From: Oscillospiraceae bacterium
GTDB lineage: Bacteria; Bacillota; Clostridia; Oscillospirales; Acutalibacteraceae
Length of the DNA stretch: 38,860 nucleotides
Direction of reading: 5' to 3'
Assembly (NCBI GenBank): GCA_015065695.1
Contig: SVPT01000010.1
Span: forward strand, 1-38,860
Position 1 is the first letter of the stretch; every line of letters starts with the position of its first letter. Of this stretch, positions 8,991 to 16,751 are shown in pieces. The notes below the pieces were generated by a model, which was given only the letters and a program-made list of their open reading frames with translations, was not told where the DNA came from and did not search any database. The position numbers and the translations under genes were made by a program.

Positions 8991-9844
8991 GTCATCTGGG
9001 TCTGCGCGCAAGAAAAGGCATTGCCGATACGCTTTGCTATGTGGTGCTGATATTGCTGTCCATTCTGTGGGTCTTTCCTATTGTGTGGGTGGTGCTGACC
9101 TCCTTTCGGGCAGAGGGCGGTTCATTCGTCACCAACTTTATCCCCAAGACCTTTACTCTGCAAAATTATGTAAATCTGTTTGCCGATACGTCGGTATTCA
9201 GCTTTGGGCAGTGGTTTGCAAATACCGCTTTTGTGGCGGTATGCTCCTGCCTGCTGACCACTTTTATAACGGTGTCCACCGCATTTGTCATGTCCAGAAT
9301 GCGCTTCCGTCTGCGCAAGCCGATGATGAAGCTCGCGCTGATACTGGGAATGTTCCCCGCATTCATGTCAATGATAGCGGTATACTTCGTGTTGAAGTCG
9401 GTCGGTCTGACCCAAAGCCTGCTTGCACTGATACTGGTATACTCTGCCGGCGGTGGTCTGTCGTTCTATATCACCAAGGGCTTTTTTGACACCATACCGC
9501 GGGCAGTGGACGAAGCCGCACGAATAGACGGCGCGACCAATTCGCAGATATTTTTCCGCATCATTCTGCCGCTGTCAAAGCCGATTATCGTCTATACTGT
9601 GCTGACCACATTCATGGCACCATGGATGGATTTTATCTTTGCAAAGGTGATAATGGGCGACAACTACAGCAAGTACACTGTGGCGATAGGTTTGTACACC
9701 ATGCTCAACCGCGAATTTATCGACCAGTATTTTACGCGCTTTGCCGCAGGAGCGGTGTGCATCGCTGTGCCCATAACCATTCTGTTCATCGCACTTCAGA
9801 AGTATTATGTTGAGGGCGTGACGGGCGGCGCAGTCAAGGGCTGA
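8987..9844 (+). CDS. Carbohydrate ABC transporter permease, MalG-like
   Basis: 285 aa with six predicted membrane segments. The EAA loop is DEAARIDGATNSQIFFRI around residue 180, and the C-terminus ends KYYVEGVTGGAVKG, a very common ending in MalG-type permeases. It overlaps the MalF-like gene by 4 nt (ATGA), implying translational coupling and 1:1 stoichiometry. Together with the lipoprotein and a remote ATPase it forms a type I sugar importer. Transcription probably stops at the hairpin at 9928-9986. Confidence 0.92.
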   Translation: MSHLGLRARKGIADTLCYVVLILLSILWVFPIVWVVLTSFRAEGGSFVTNFIPKTFTLQNYVNLFADTSVFSFGQWFANTAFVAVCSCLLTTFITVSTAFVMSRMRFRLRKPMMKLALILGMFPAFMSMIAVYFVLKSVGLTQSLLALILVYSAGGGLSFYITKGFFDTIPRAVDEAARIDGATNSQIFFRIILPLSKPIIVYTVLTTFMAPWMDFIFAKVIMGDNYSKYTVAIGLYTMLNREFIDQYFTRFAAGAVCIAVPITILFIALQKYYVEGVTGGAVKG

Positions 9845-9927
9845 TAAAACACGCATTGCGTATTTTCAGGAAAACCGCGGTGCGCAGAGCAGTTTATCTC
9901 TCAAATAAGAAAAAAACAAACAAAATC

Positions 9928-9986
9928 AAACACCCCTGCAGTCCTGCTGAATAACATGGTAATATCAGCAGAAACAGGGGTGTTTT
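9928..9986 (+). terminator. Long hairpin ending the ABC operon and covering the yunB ribosome-binding site
   Basis: AAACACCCCTG (9928-9938) pairs perfectly with CAGGGGTGTTT (9975-9985), with a second stem CTGCTGA/TCAGCAG (9944-9950/9965-9971) inside and TTTT at the end. The T-run is short, so termination may be partial. The 3' arm contains AGGGGTG (9976-9982), the likely SD of yunB. Confidence 0.75.
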
Positions 9987-9988
9987 GT

Positions 9989-10687
9989 GTGTATTATCAG
10001 AAGCATATACCGCGCAGGAGGGTGTCTCCCAAGCGAATGGCATTGGCAATTTTGCTTGCAGCGGCAGTGCTGCTGGCGTTTCTCTCCGCGCAGCTTCGTC
10101 CTCTGCTGGAGGGCGGGGTGAGGATTCAGGCGGAAAATATGTTCAGCAGCGCGGTTAATGCGGCAGTGCTGGGCTGCTTTGAGGCGGAAGATTGTCAGTT
10201 TGACTCAATCGCAAAGCTGAACCGTCTTGACAGCGGCAGTATTGCCGGAATAGAAACCGACACCGCTGCGGCAAACCGCCTGCGTGCGCTGGTAAGCGAA
10301 GAGGTGCGCAAGTGTCTTGAGGTGTACGAGGAAAAACCGGTAAGTATTCCAATGGGAACGCTGCTGGGCGCAGACATACTCACGGGTGTGGGTCCCGATG
10401 TCAGGCTGCGGCTTCGTCTTGCGGGCGGCGTGACCGCACAGCTTGAAAGCCGTCTGGAAACAGCAGGTATCAACCAGACCATGCACACCGTGGAGTGCAT
10501 AGTGACCGCTGAGATGTATGCCCTGATGCCGGGATACAGATTCCCTGTGGAACTGACAACAAGCGTTGTTGTTGCCCAGTCGGTGATAGTGGGCGAGACC
10601 CCCGATTCATTTACATATGTGTACGGTGACCAGAGCGACACCATCGGCAGAATATTCGATTATGGTGACCCGTATGGAAAGGATTGA
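9989..10687 (+). CDS. yunB: Sporulation protein YunB
   Basis: 232 aa from GTG 9989. One membrane segment (ALAILLAAAVLLAFLSAQL) follows a short basic N-terminus. Then come ENMFSSAVNAAV, VSIPMGTLLGADILTGVGP and a C-terminal SVVVAQSVIVGETPDSFTYV, the conserved layout of YunB (about 250 aa in Bacillus). YunB is a mother-cell sigma-E-regulated sporulation protein of unclear biochemical role. The track's ATG 9956 lies in the loop of a hairpin and has no SD. GTG 9989 has AGGGGTG 6 nt upstream, but that SD is inside the hairpin's 3' arm. It ends 8 nt from the convergent GerMN gene. Confidence 0.85.
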   Translation: MYYQKHIPRRRVSPKRMALAILLAAAVLLAFLSAQLRPLLEGGVRIQAENMFSSAVNAAVLGCFEAEDCQFDSIAKLNRLDSGSIAGIETDTAAANRLRALVSEEVRKCLEVYEEKPVSIPMGTLLGADILTGVGPDVRLRLRLAGGVTAQLESRLETAGINQTMHTVECIVTAEMYALMPGYRFPVELTTSVVVAQSVIVGETPDSFTYVYGDQSDTIGRIFDYGDPYGKD

Positions 10688-10695
10688 CCTGTCGG

Positions 10696-11604
10696 TCAGC
10701 AGGGCATATAAGTGAAGGGTTCATCGAGAATGGCATGACCGCTCTCGTAGGTGCTGCCGTCTACAGTGATGTAAAGCCTTTCAAGGTTGTAGTTCTCGAT
10801 AAAGGTGTTGGCAATGGCCTGAAGCATCAGTGCTTCAGGTCCTGAGCCAAGCTGTGCGGCGTAAATGCCGTCGTTAAGGTCAAGAGTGCCGTCCGCGCCG
10901 TTGAGTGTGAAGCTGTTAAGGTATGCCTTTGCCGGTATACAGGGGTTAAGCTGCTTGAGCGCAGCCCATGCGTGCCATGCGGAATCGCTCTCAATGGTCA
11001 TTTCACGGCAGAGCAGATGCTCTGCGTTGTCGTCCATCAGGTAGATGGAGAACATAACGCCCTGCGGCTCGGTTGCCTGTGTAGTGGTTGTGGTTTCGGT
11101 GGGCTGAGTGGGAGCGTAGGGGAGACCGCCGCTCTGTTCAATGAAAGAGATGCCTCCGTCGCGCCCGTTGTAGCCCAGCAGCCAGTCGTAGTGTTGACCG
11201 CCAATGTCGTAGCTCAGCATGGTGTTGGGGAAGCCCTCAGGCACCATGATGTTGAGCAGCAGACCCTCGCCTGCGGGCAGCCTTTCCAGCTCGTAGATTA
11301 CGCCGCAGTTGTAAGCGCAGTCATCGTCAATGCTGTATTCCACGCTGTACAGTTTTACAGCATCCATGTCGTTGTCGTGCCAGACGTAGTAGGATTCGTA
11401 CTCGTCCTCGCCAAAGGTGTGTATGCGGGTAAAGGTTCTGTCGCCGATTTTTGCGGCCTCGGCGGTGTGCAGCTCGCCGATGACCTGCACGGCAGGCGCA
11501 TTGGTGGCGGTGGGGGTCTCAGGTGAAGTATTCTCCTGCTTTACGCAGCCGGAAAGTGCCGCAATCAGGAGGAGTGTGAGCAGCAGTATAATTGTCTTTT
11601 TCAT
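10696..11604 (-). CDS. GerMN-domain lipoprotein
   Basis: 302 aa from ATG 11604, which has AAGGAAG 9 nt upstream; the track's longer start lacks one. A signal peptide ends at the lipobox ALSGC (Cys about residue 19). A Thr/Pro-rich spacer (TQPTETTTTTQATEP) divides an N-terminal region of unknown fold from a C-terminal GerMN domain (LNSFTLNGADGTLDLNDGI through ALMLQAIANTFIENYNLERL). GerMN domains occur in the germination/sporulation protein GerM and in other cell-envelope lipoproteins. The protein should sit outside the cytoplasmic membrane. Tail-to-tail placement with yunB is consistent with a sporulation role, but its promoter looks like a vegetative sigma-A one. Confidence 0.8.
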   Translation of the reverse strand: MKKTIILLLTLLLIAALSGCVKQENTSPETPTATNAPAVQVIGELHTAEAAKIGDRTFTRIHTFGEDEYESYYVWHDNDMDAVKLYSVEYSIDDDCAYNCGVIYELERLPAGEGLLLNIMVPEGFPNTMLSYDIGGQHYDWLLGYNGRDGGISFIEQSGGLPYAPTQPTETTTTTQATEPQGVMFSIYLMDDNAEHLLCREMTIESDSAWHAWAALKQLNPCIPAKAYLNSFTLNGADGTLDLNDGIYAAQLGSGPEALMLQAIANTFIENYNLERLYITVDGSTYESGHAILDEPFTYMPC

Positions 11605-11649
11605 CTTCTTTCGCTTCCTTTCATAAATGTCAATGGTGCATATACACAA

Positions 11650-11677
11650 ATTATAGCATTGCAGGAGGGTTTGTCAA
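11650..11677 (-). promoter_or_regulatory. Strong sigma-A promoter for the GerMN lipoprotein gene
   Basis: On the minus strand TTGACA (11672-11677) and TATAAT (11650-11655) are both perfect, with a 16-nt spacer and an extended TGC before the -10. It predicts a start near 11643 and a leader of about 40 nt. Confidence 0.8.
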
Positions 11678-11755
11678 TGAGTGAAGGGGGGCTGCCAGTG
11701 AAAAAACAGAAACGGGCGTATCATTTCTTACCTTTGTGAAATTATAATAAATACC

Positions 11756-11784
11756 TTGCATTCTGCGGTGGCATATTATATACT
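11756..11784 (+). promoter_or_regulatory. Candidate sigma-A promoter for the Hpt-kinase pair
   Basis: TTGCAT (11756-11761), a 17-nt spacer and TATACT (11779-11784). The -35 is weak (3 of 6), the -10 good (5 of 6). The transcript would start near 11791, about 27 nt before the TTG start. Confidence 0.45.
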
Positions 11785-11817
11785 TTAATAAGTATTATAG
11801 TCTTGGAGGCGAGTGTT

Positions 11818-12171
11818 TTGGATTTGATTATGCTGATGGACTTTGGCATTGAATATGCGGAGGGTGTAGAACGCTGCGCAAATAATGCCGCATTATACGA
11901 AAAATTGCTTAAGAGATATGCCGATGAAGAACAGCGTACCGCTGAGCTGCAGTACGCCATGCAGAACAAAGACTATGACACACTTTTCTCCATTGTACAT
12001 GAGATCAAGGGCGTTGCGGGCAATCTTGGAATAGTTCCGCTTTATGATGCCGCCTCTGATGTAGTTTTGATGCTGCGCGGAAAAAAATACGACTGTCTGG
12101 AAGATGCCGTAAATGAACTGACAGCAGTGAATGAAGCTGCGGTAAGCTGCATTCACGCAGCCTTGCGGTAA
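11818..12171 (+). CDS. Hpt-domain phosphotransfer protein
   Basis: 117 aa from TTG 11818, which has GGAGGCG 6 nt upstream; ATG 11830 is 19 nt from the SD and less likely. The Hpt phosphorylatable histidine is in HEIKGVAGNLGI (about residue 61), the classic HxxKG..LG motif on a four-helix bundle. Hpt proteins shuttle phosphate between receiver domains in multistep phosphorelays. The gene lies 15 nt before the hybrid kinase, which has two receivers but no Hpt of its own, so the two almost certainly work together. The final output regulator is not obvious in the window. The protein has no membrane segment. Confidence 0.87.
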   Translation: MDLIMLMDFGIEYAEGVERCANNAALYEKLLKRYADEEQRTAELQYAMQNKDYDTLFSIVHEIKGVAGNLGIVPLYDAASDVVLMLRGKKYDCLEDAVNELTAVNEAAVSCIHAALR

Positions 12172-12186
12172 TATGCGGAAAAGCCT

Positions 12187-14274
12187 ATGAAGATTTCTTT
12201 TGAAAGTGTTTTTGAGAGTATTATGGGAAAGATTGCCAAATGGTGGCACGCATTCATTTCTGTGTTACGAAGGCTGTTTTTCAGGATCGGTCATAGCGAA
12301 TCCACTACACGCATTATGAACTGCCTTTGCCGCGCAAACGAAATTGTTATCGAGCTGGACCTTGTAAACGAGGTGCAATACAAGATATCGCTTGATGAAT
12401 TTGGCGCGATTGTCAGAAATTGCAATGCCCTTACGTTTTGTACCGACCTGATTGAGTCTGTTCATCCTGAGGATAGGGATGAGGTTGTAAAATACTGTTC
12501 CGAAGAGTATTTAAAGAGTCTTGTGGAAGAGGTGGGCAAAGCCTACTATGAATGTCGCATCAAACAGGACGAGCAATATTGCTGGTATGCCTTTATGCTT
12601 GCCAGTATGCCTGCTGAGATAGGCAATGAAGGCAAGCTGGTGGTGTTTGGACGCAACATTGATGAAACCAAACGCCGCGAGCATGAGTATGAGAGTATGC
12701 TGCGTGATGCTCTGGTAGCTGCGCAGAGTGCGAATGATGCAAAAAGCTCTTTCATGTCCCGTATGTCCCATGAGATTCGCACGCCGCTGAATGCTATACT
12801 GGGTTATCACACCCTTGCACGGAAGGTTATAGGCAGCGACGATGAAAAGGTTCTGGACTGTCTTGATAAGTCAGAACGCTCTGCGAAGCATCTGCTTAGT
12901 ATCATCAACGACGTGCTGGATATATCTTCCATCGAAAGCGGAAAATTGAAGGTTGCCAGCGAGCCCTTTGCCCTGAAAAACATGATTTTCGAGCTGAGCG
13001 ATATGTTTTCGGGTCAGGCTGCTCAGAAGGGTATTGACTTTGACATAATCCTCAGTGATGTTGTAAATGAACAGCTTGTCGGTGATGTGCTTCACCTTAA
13101 GCAGGTGCTTATCAATCTGCTCTCAAATGCGATGAAGTTTACTCCCGAGGGCAAATCGGTGCGCCTGTTTGTCAATCAGCTTGCCCAGCGCAACGAAAAG
13201 GTATATTTCCGCTTCATCGTGCGTGATACAGGCATCGGCATGAAGCCGGAGTTTATGGACAGGCTGTTTGAGCCCTTCTCCCAGCAGGATACAGCCATCT
13301 CCCGCAAGTATGGCGGCAGTGGTCTGGGACTTTCCATTACACGCAACCTGGTCAATATGATGAACGGTGCAATAACCGTCAAGAGCCACGAGGGAGTGGG
13401 CACAACCTTTGTTGTGGAGCTGCCCTTTGGCATTGACAGCAGCATTATTTCCACCGCGTCGGAGGATTACACCAATATTCGCGCGCTTATCATTGACGAC
13501 GACTATGATGCCAGAGAGTACCTTGCTTCCATGTTTGAGTCCTTTGGCATTACCTGTGAGCTGTGCAAGGACAGCCCCGAGGCAATGGAAAAGCTGCAGG
13601 CGCAGACCGATGAGGACAAACCATTCAGCATTTGCCTGATTGACTGGCGGCTGCCCACCACCGACGGACTGACCGCATCGGTGCCTCTGCGCAAATTACT
13701 GGGCGAGGACGTGCCCATATTCCTGATAACCGCGCACGACAGGTATGAGCTGGAGTCCGAGGCGAAAAAGCTGGGTTTCAAGCGTGTGCTTACCAAACCG
13801 CTGTTTGCATCCACAATCAAGTCCATACTGACCGAAAGCTTTGGCGAAGACACCAGAACAATAGCAGTCGAGAGGCCTTGCGAAAACTATCAGGGCCGCA
13901 AGGTGCTTATTGCCGAGGATAACGAGTTCAATATGGAAATAGCAACCGAGCTGCTTAAGTCGATGGAGCTTGAGGTTGACTGTGCGGTCAACGGTCAGGA
14001 GGCGCTGGATATGTTTACCTCGTCTGAGGTGGGTACATATTCGCTCATATTTATGGATATACAGATGCCTGTCATGGACGGCTATGATGCGACACGCCGT
14101 ATACGCAATTCGGGGCATCCTCAGGCCATTTCCATTCCGATAATCGCCATGACTGCCAATGCCTTTGCAGAGGACATTACGTCATCGCTTGCGGCAGGAA
14201 TGAACTATCATGTTTCAAAGCCCATAGATGTCAAGATGCTGCATCAGGCTGTGCGTGAATATATGCCTGAATAA
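12187..14274 (+). CDS. Soluble hybrid sensor histidine kinase with two receiver domains
   Basis: 695 aa. Domain order: a short amphipathic N-terminus; a PAS-like sensory region (about 45-165) ending VVFGRNIDETKRREHE; HisKA with MSHEIRTPLNAILGY (His about 195); HATPase_c (about 305-420) with LINLLSNAMKFTPEG, RDTGIGM and GSGLGLSI; receiver 1 (about 428-560; IDDD, Asp in LIDWRLPTTDG, Lys in TKPL); receiver 2 (about 571-690; AEDNEFNME, Asp in FMDIQMPVMDG, Lys in SKPID). All catalytic and phospho-accepting residues appear intact. No transmembrane helix is visible, so it probably senses an internal signal. It forms a phosphorelay with the Hpt protein encoded just upstream. The SD is weak. Confidence 0.9.
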   Translation: MKISFESVFESIMGKIAKWWHAFISVLRRLFFRIGHSESTTRIMNCLCRANEIVIELDLVNEVQYKISLDEFGAIVRNCNALTFCTDLIESVHPEDRDEVVKYCSEEYLKSLVEEVGKAYYECRIKQDEQYCWYAFMLASMPAEIGNEGKLVVFGRNIDETKRREHEYESMLRDALVAAQSANDAKSSFMSRMSHEIRTPLNAILGYHTLARKVIGSDDEKVLDCLDKSERSAKHLLSIINDVLDISSIESGKLKVASEPFALKNMIFELSDMFSGQAAQKGIDFDIILSDVVNEQLVGDVLHLKQVLINLLSNAMKFTPEGKSVRLFVNQLAQRNEKVYFRFIVRDTGIGMKPEFMDRLFEPFSQQDTAISRKYGGSGLGLSITRNLVNMMNGAITVKSHEGVGTTFVVELPFGIDSSIISTASEDYTNIRALIIDDDYDAREYLASMFESFGITCELCKDSPEAMEKLQAQTDEDKPFSICLIDWRLPTTDGLTASVPLRKLLGEDVPIFLITAHDRYELESEAKKLGFKRVLTKPLFASTIKSILTESFGEDTRTIAVERPCENYQGRKVLIAEDNEFNMEIATELLKSMELEVDCAVNGQEALDMFTSSEVGTYSLIFMDIQMPVMDGYDATRRIRNSGHPQAISIPIIAMTANAFAEDITSSLAAGMNYHVSKPIDVKMLHQAVREYMPE

Positions 14275-14306
14275 CCCCAAAATAAAAGAATCAGAGGCGT
14301 GACGCT

Positions 14307-14492
14307 ATGAGCGATAATCAATACGACTGTGACAACTGCGTTTACTATGTCTGGGACGATGACTGGGAGTGCTACATATGTGCTGCAGGTATTGACGAGG
14401 ACGACATGAGCCGTCTTATCAGCGGAAATACACGCGGCTGTCCCTATTACCGTTATGATGACGAATACGGAGTTGTGCGCAAGCAAAACTGA
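14307..14492 (+). CDS. Small cysteine-rich acidic protein, DUF6472-like
   Basis: 61 aa. It contains five cysteines (residues 8, 11, 22, 25, 45) in CDNC..CYIC..CPYYR, many Asp/Tyr residues and a basic C-terminus (VVRKQN). Paired CxxC motifs suggest a small zinc-binding fold. From memory it resembles the DUF6472 family of Clostridia, which has no known function. It follows the kinase gene by 32 nt on the same strand and precedes a strong terminator, so it is probably the last gene of that operon. ATG 14307 is preceded by a GAGGCGTGACGCT sequence giving an acceptable SD. Confidence 0.65.
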   Translation: MSDNQYDCDNCVYYVWDDDWECYICAAGIDEDDMSRLISGNTRGCPYYRYDDEYGVVRKQN

Positions 14493-14504
14493 CTGAAAGA
14501 ACAA

Positions 14505-14538
14505 AATCACCCTGCTGCAGACCCGCAGCAGGGTGATT
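14505..14538. terminator. Bidirectional terminator between the kinase operon and htpG
   Basis: AATCACCCTGCTGC (14505-14518) and GCAGCAGGGTGATT (14525-14538) form a perfect 14-bp stem around AGACCC. A TTTT follows on the plus strand and TTTTGTTCTTT follows the hairpin on the minus strand, so it can stop both convergent units. Confidence 0.9.
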
Positions 14539-14554
14539 AATTTTGTCATATCAA

Positions 14555-16450
14555 TCAGTCGTCCTCAGCCATGATGCTGCTCATTGCAGCGGAGAAGGCG
14601 ATGGGGTCATCAAGGGGGAGACCCTCTATCAGCAGGGACTGGTTGTAAAGCAGCATTGCGTATTCGCTCAGGCGGTCGCGGTTGCTCTCGTAAAGGCGTA
14701 CCAGCTTTGCAAAGAGCGGGTGGTTTGCGTTAAGCTCCAGCACACGCTCTGCACGGACTCCGTTTTCGCCGGGTGCGGCATTGAGTACACGCTCCATCTC
14801 AAGGGAGAGCATACCCTCGGTTGTCAGGCAGACAGGGTAGGTTTTCAGACGCTGTGAGGCGGCAACCCTCTTGACCTTGCCCTTAAGCTGCTGTGCCATA
14901 AAGTCGAGCATCTCCTGATGCTCTTCCTGCTGCTTGGTCTCTTCTGCGGTCAGCTCGTCCTCCAGACCAAGGTCGTCTCCGGATACCGAGCGGAATTCCT
15001 TGCCCTCCCACTCGCGCATGACACGCAGCACAAACTCGTCAATATCGTCGGTCATGTAAAGAATCTCGTAACCCAAATCCAGCAGACGCTCGGTCTGGGG
15101 CAGGCGGGAGATGCGCTCAATGCTTGCGCCCGATGCGTAGTAGATATACTTCTGAGATTCGCGCATACGCTCGCAATATTCGGTGAGGGTGGTCATGCTG
15201 TCACCGTTGGAGGAGTGATAGAGCAGCAGGTCGCTCAGCAGCTCCTTCTGCATACCGTAGCTGCTGTAGATGCCGTACTTCATCTGCAGACCGAAATTCT
15301 TGAAGATGGTTTCGTATTTCTCGCGGTTGTTTTCCAGCAGCGACTTCAGCTCGCTCTTTATCTTTTTCTCGATGCGGGAGGAGATAAGCTTAAGCTGACG
15401 GTCGTGCTGCAGCATCTCACGGGAGATGTTGAGTGAGAGGTCCTGAGAATCCACCAGACCCTTGACAAAGCTGAAGCAGTCAGGCAGCAGGTCGCCGCAG
15501 CATTCGGTGATAAGCACACCGCTTGCGTACAGCTTCAGACCCTTTTCGTAATCACGGGTGTAGTAGTTGTAGGGTGCCTCGGAGGGGATAAAGAGCAGTG
15601 CGTTGAAGGTGGCAGAGCCCTCTGTGGATACATGAATAACATGGGCGGGGTCCTTGAAGTCGAGGAACTTCTCCTTATAGAAAGAGAAAAGCTGCTCTTC
15701 GGTGACCTCGCTCTTGCTGCGCTTCCAGATGGGAACCATGCTGTTGAGGGTCTCAGTTTCAACGTAGTTTTCGTATTCTCCGTCGCTGCCCTCTATGGGA
15801 CGGTTTTTCTGTACGTCCATGCGAATGGGGTAGCGAATGTAGTCGGAATACTTGCGCACAAGCTGCATCAGCTCGTACTGCTCAAGGTAGGCATCGTAAT
15901 CAGCCTCCTCGGTGGAGGGCTTGACGTGCAGGGTGATGACAGTGCCGTGTCCGTCCTTTTCGCAGGGCTCGATGGTGTAGCCGTCAACGCCGGAGGACTT
16001 CCAGCGGAATGCCTGCTCGGTGCCGTAGGCGAGTGTCTCCACAGTAATCTCATCGGCAACCATAAATGCAGAATAGAAGCCAACACCGAACTGACCGATA
16101 ACGTCAATGTCGTCACCGGTTTCCTCATCTGCGGTGTCACGCTTGAACTTCAGCGAACCGCTCTGCGCGATTACGCCCAGATTGTGTTCCAGCTCCTCGT
16201 CGGTCATGCCGATACCGTTGTCGGCAATGGTAAGGGTGCGTGCGTCCTTGTCAAAGGAGATGGTTATGCAGAAGCTGTCGCGGGAAAGACCGGAGATGCC
16301 GTCCTTCAGCGTGCGATAGTACAGCTTGTCAATTGCGTCGCTTGCGTTGGAGATAAGCTCACGCAGGAAGATTTCCTTGTGCGTGTAAATGGAGTTGATC
16401 ATCAGCTCCAGCAGCCGTTTGGATTCGGCTTTGAATGCCTTCTTGCGCAT
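14555..16450 (-). CDS. htpG: Molecular chaperone HtpG (Hsp90)
   Basis: 631 aa Hsp90. The GHKL ATPase domain starts KAESKRLLELMINSIYTHKE with LRELISNASDAIDKL, then TIADNGIGMTDEEL and GQFGVGFYSAFMVAD. The middle domain has LYASGVLITE and the C-terminal dimerisation domain runs to the end. It assists folding and stress recovery in the cytosol. The start is ATG 16450, giving the usual MRKKAFKAESKRL; the track's 16639 start would add 63 residues with no family match. No SD lies directly before this ATG. The nearest one (AGAGAGGTGA) is over 30 nt away, beyond a small hairpin (see the leader entry). Confidence 0.95.
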   Translation of the reverse strand: MRKKAFKAESKRLLELMINSIYTHKEIFLRELISNASDAIDKLYYRTLKDGISGLSRDSFCITISFDKDARTLTIADNGIGMTDEELEHNLGVIAQSGSLKFKRDTADEETGDDIDVIGQFGVGFYSAFMVADEITVETLAYGTEQAFRWKSSGVDGYTIEPCEKDGHGTVITLHVKPSTEEADYDAYLEQYELMQLVRKYSDYIRYPIRMDVQKNRPIEGSDGEYENYVETETLNSMVPIWKRSKSEVTEEQLFSFYKEKFLDFKDPAHVIHVSTEGSATFNALLFIPSEAPYNYYTRDYEKGLKLYASGVLITECCGDLLPDCFSFVKGLVDSQDLSLNISREMLQHDRQLKLISSRIEKKIKSELKSLLENNREKYETIFKNFGLQMKYGIYSSYGMQKELLSDLLLYHSSNGDSMTTLTEYCERMRESQKYIYYASGASIERISRLPQTERLLDLGYEILYMTDDIDEFVLRVMREWEGKEFRSVSGDDLGLEDELTAEETKQQEEHQEMLDFMAQQLKGKVKRVAASQRLKTYPVCLTTEGMLSLEMERVLNAAPGENGVRAERVLELNANHPLFAKLVRLYESNRDRLSEYAMLLYNQSLLIEGLPLDDPIAFSAAMSSIMAEDD

Positions 16451-16460
16451 GATTTTCGTG

Positions 16461-16519
16461 TCGGACTGTGCTGTCCGAAATTCACCTCTCTTTGTTTGCT
16501 GTTGCACGGCAAATGCCGT
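16461..16519 (-). promoter_or_regulatory. Structured htpG leader with a hairpin between SD and start codon
   Basis: Within the transcript, ACGGC-ATTT-GCCGT (complement 16506-16519) comes first. Then comes an SD-like AGAGAGGTG (complement 16483-16491), then TCGGAC-AGCACA-GTCCGA (complement 16461-16478), then 10 nt to the ATG at 16450. Folding the second hairpin would shorten the SD-to-AUG path from about 32 nt to about 14 nt. It may be a translational control element; this is inference. The rest of the 301-nt gap 16451-16751 holds the two divergent promoters. Confidence 0.5.
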
Positions 16520-16528
16520 CTGGAGAGT

Positions 16529-16557
16529 ATTATACCACAGTAATTGGAAATTGTTAA
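16529..16557 (-). promoter_or_regulatory. Sigma-A promoter of htpG
   Basis: Minus-strand TTAACA (16552-16557), a 17-nt spacer and a perfect TATAAT (16529-16534). It predicts a start near 16522 and a leader of about 70 nt. I see no CIRCE-type inverted repeat in it. Confidence 0.85.
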
Positions 16558-16649
16558 CGCTTTTTCCAGAAAAATGCAGCAAGCAGCCAAAAATGTAATA
16601 TCGCGGCAGGTTGCTGGCAGTGCGAGGAAGTGTTCTCAATTATTGTGCG

Positions 16650-16679
16650 TTGAAGCTGTGTGCCCCCCTCGTGTATACT
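16650..16679 (+). promoter_or_regulatory. Candidate sigma-A promoter for the surface-protein gene
   Basis: TTGAAG (16650-16655), an 18-nt spacer and TATACT (16674-16679), about 66 nt upstream of the start codon at 16752. Confidence 0.5.
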
Positions 16680-16751
16680 CAGGTCGAGCCTTGAGAGAGG
16701 CTTGCTGCGGTGGTCAAATGCCCAGCATTATTCTGAGGAGAGAGTGAATTA

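Noticed and set aside
15632-16543. 303-aa plus-strand ORF
   Set aside because: Antisense shadow of htpG with no recognisable motif.
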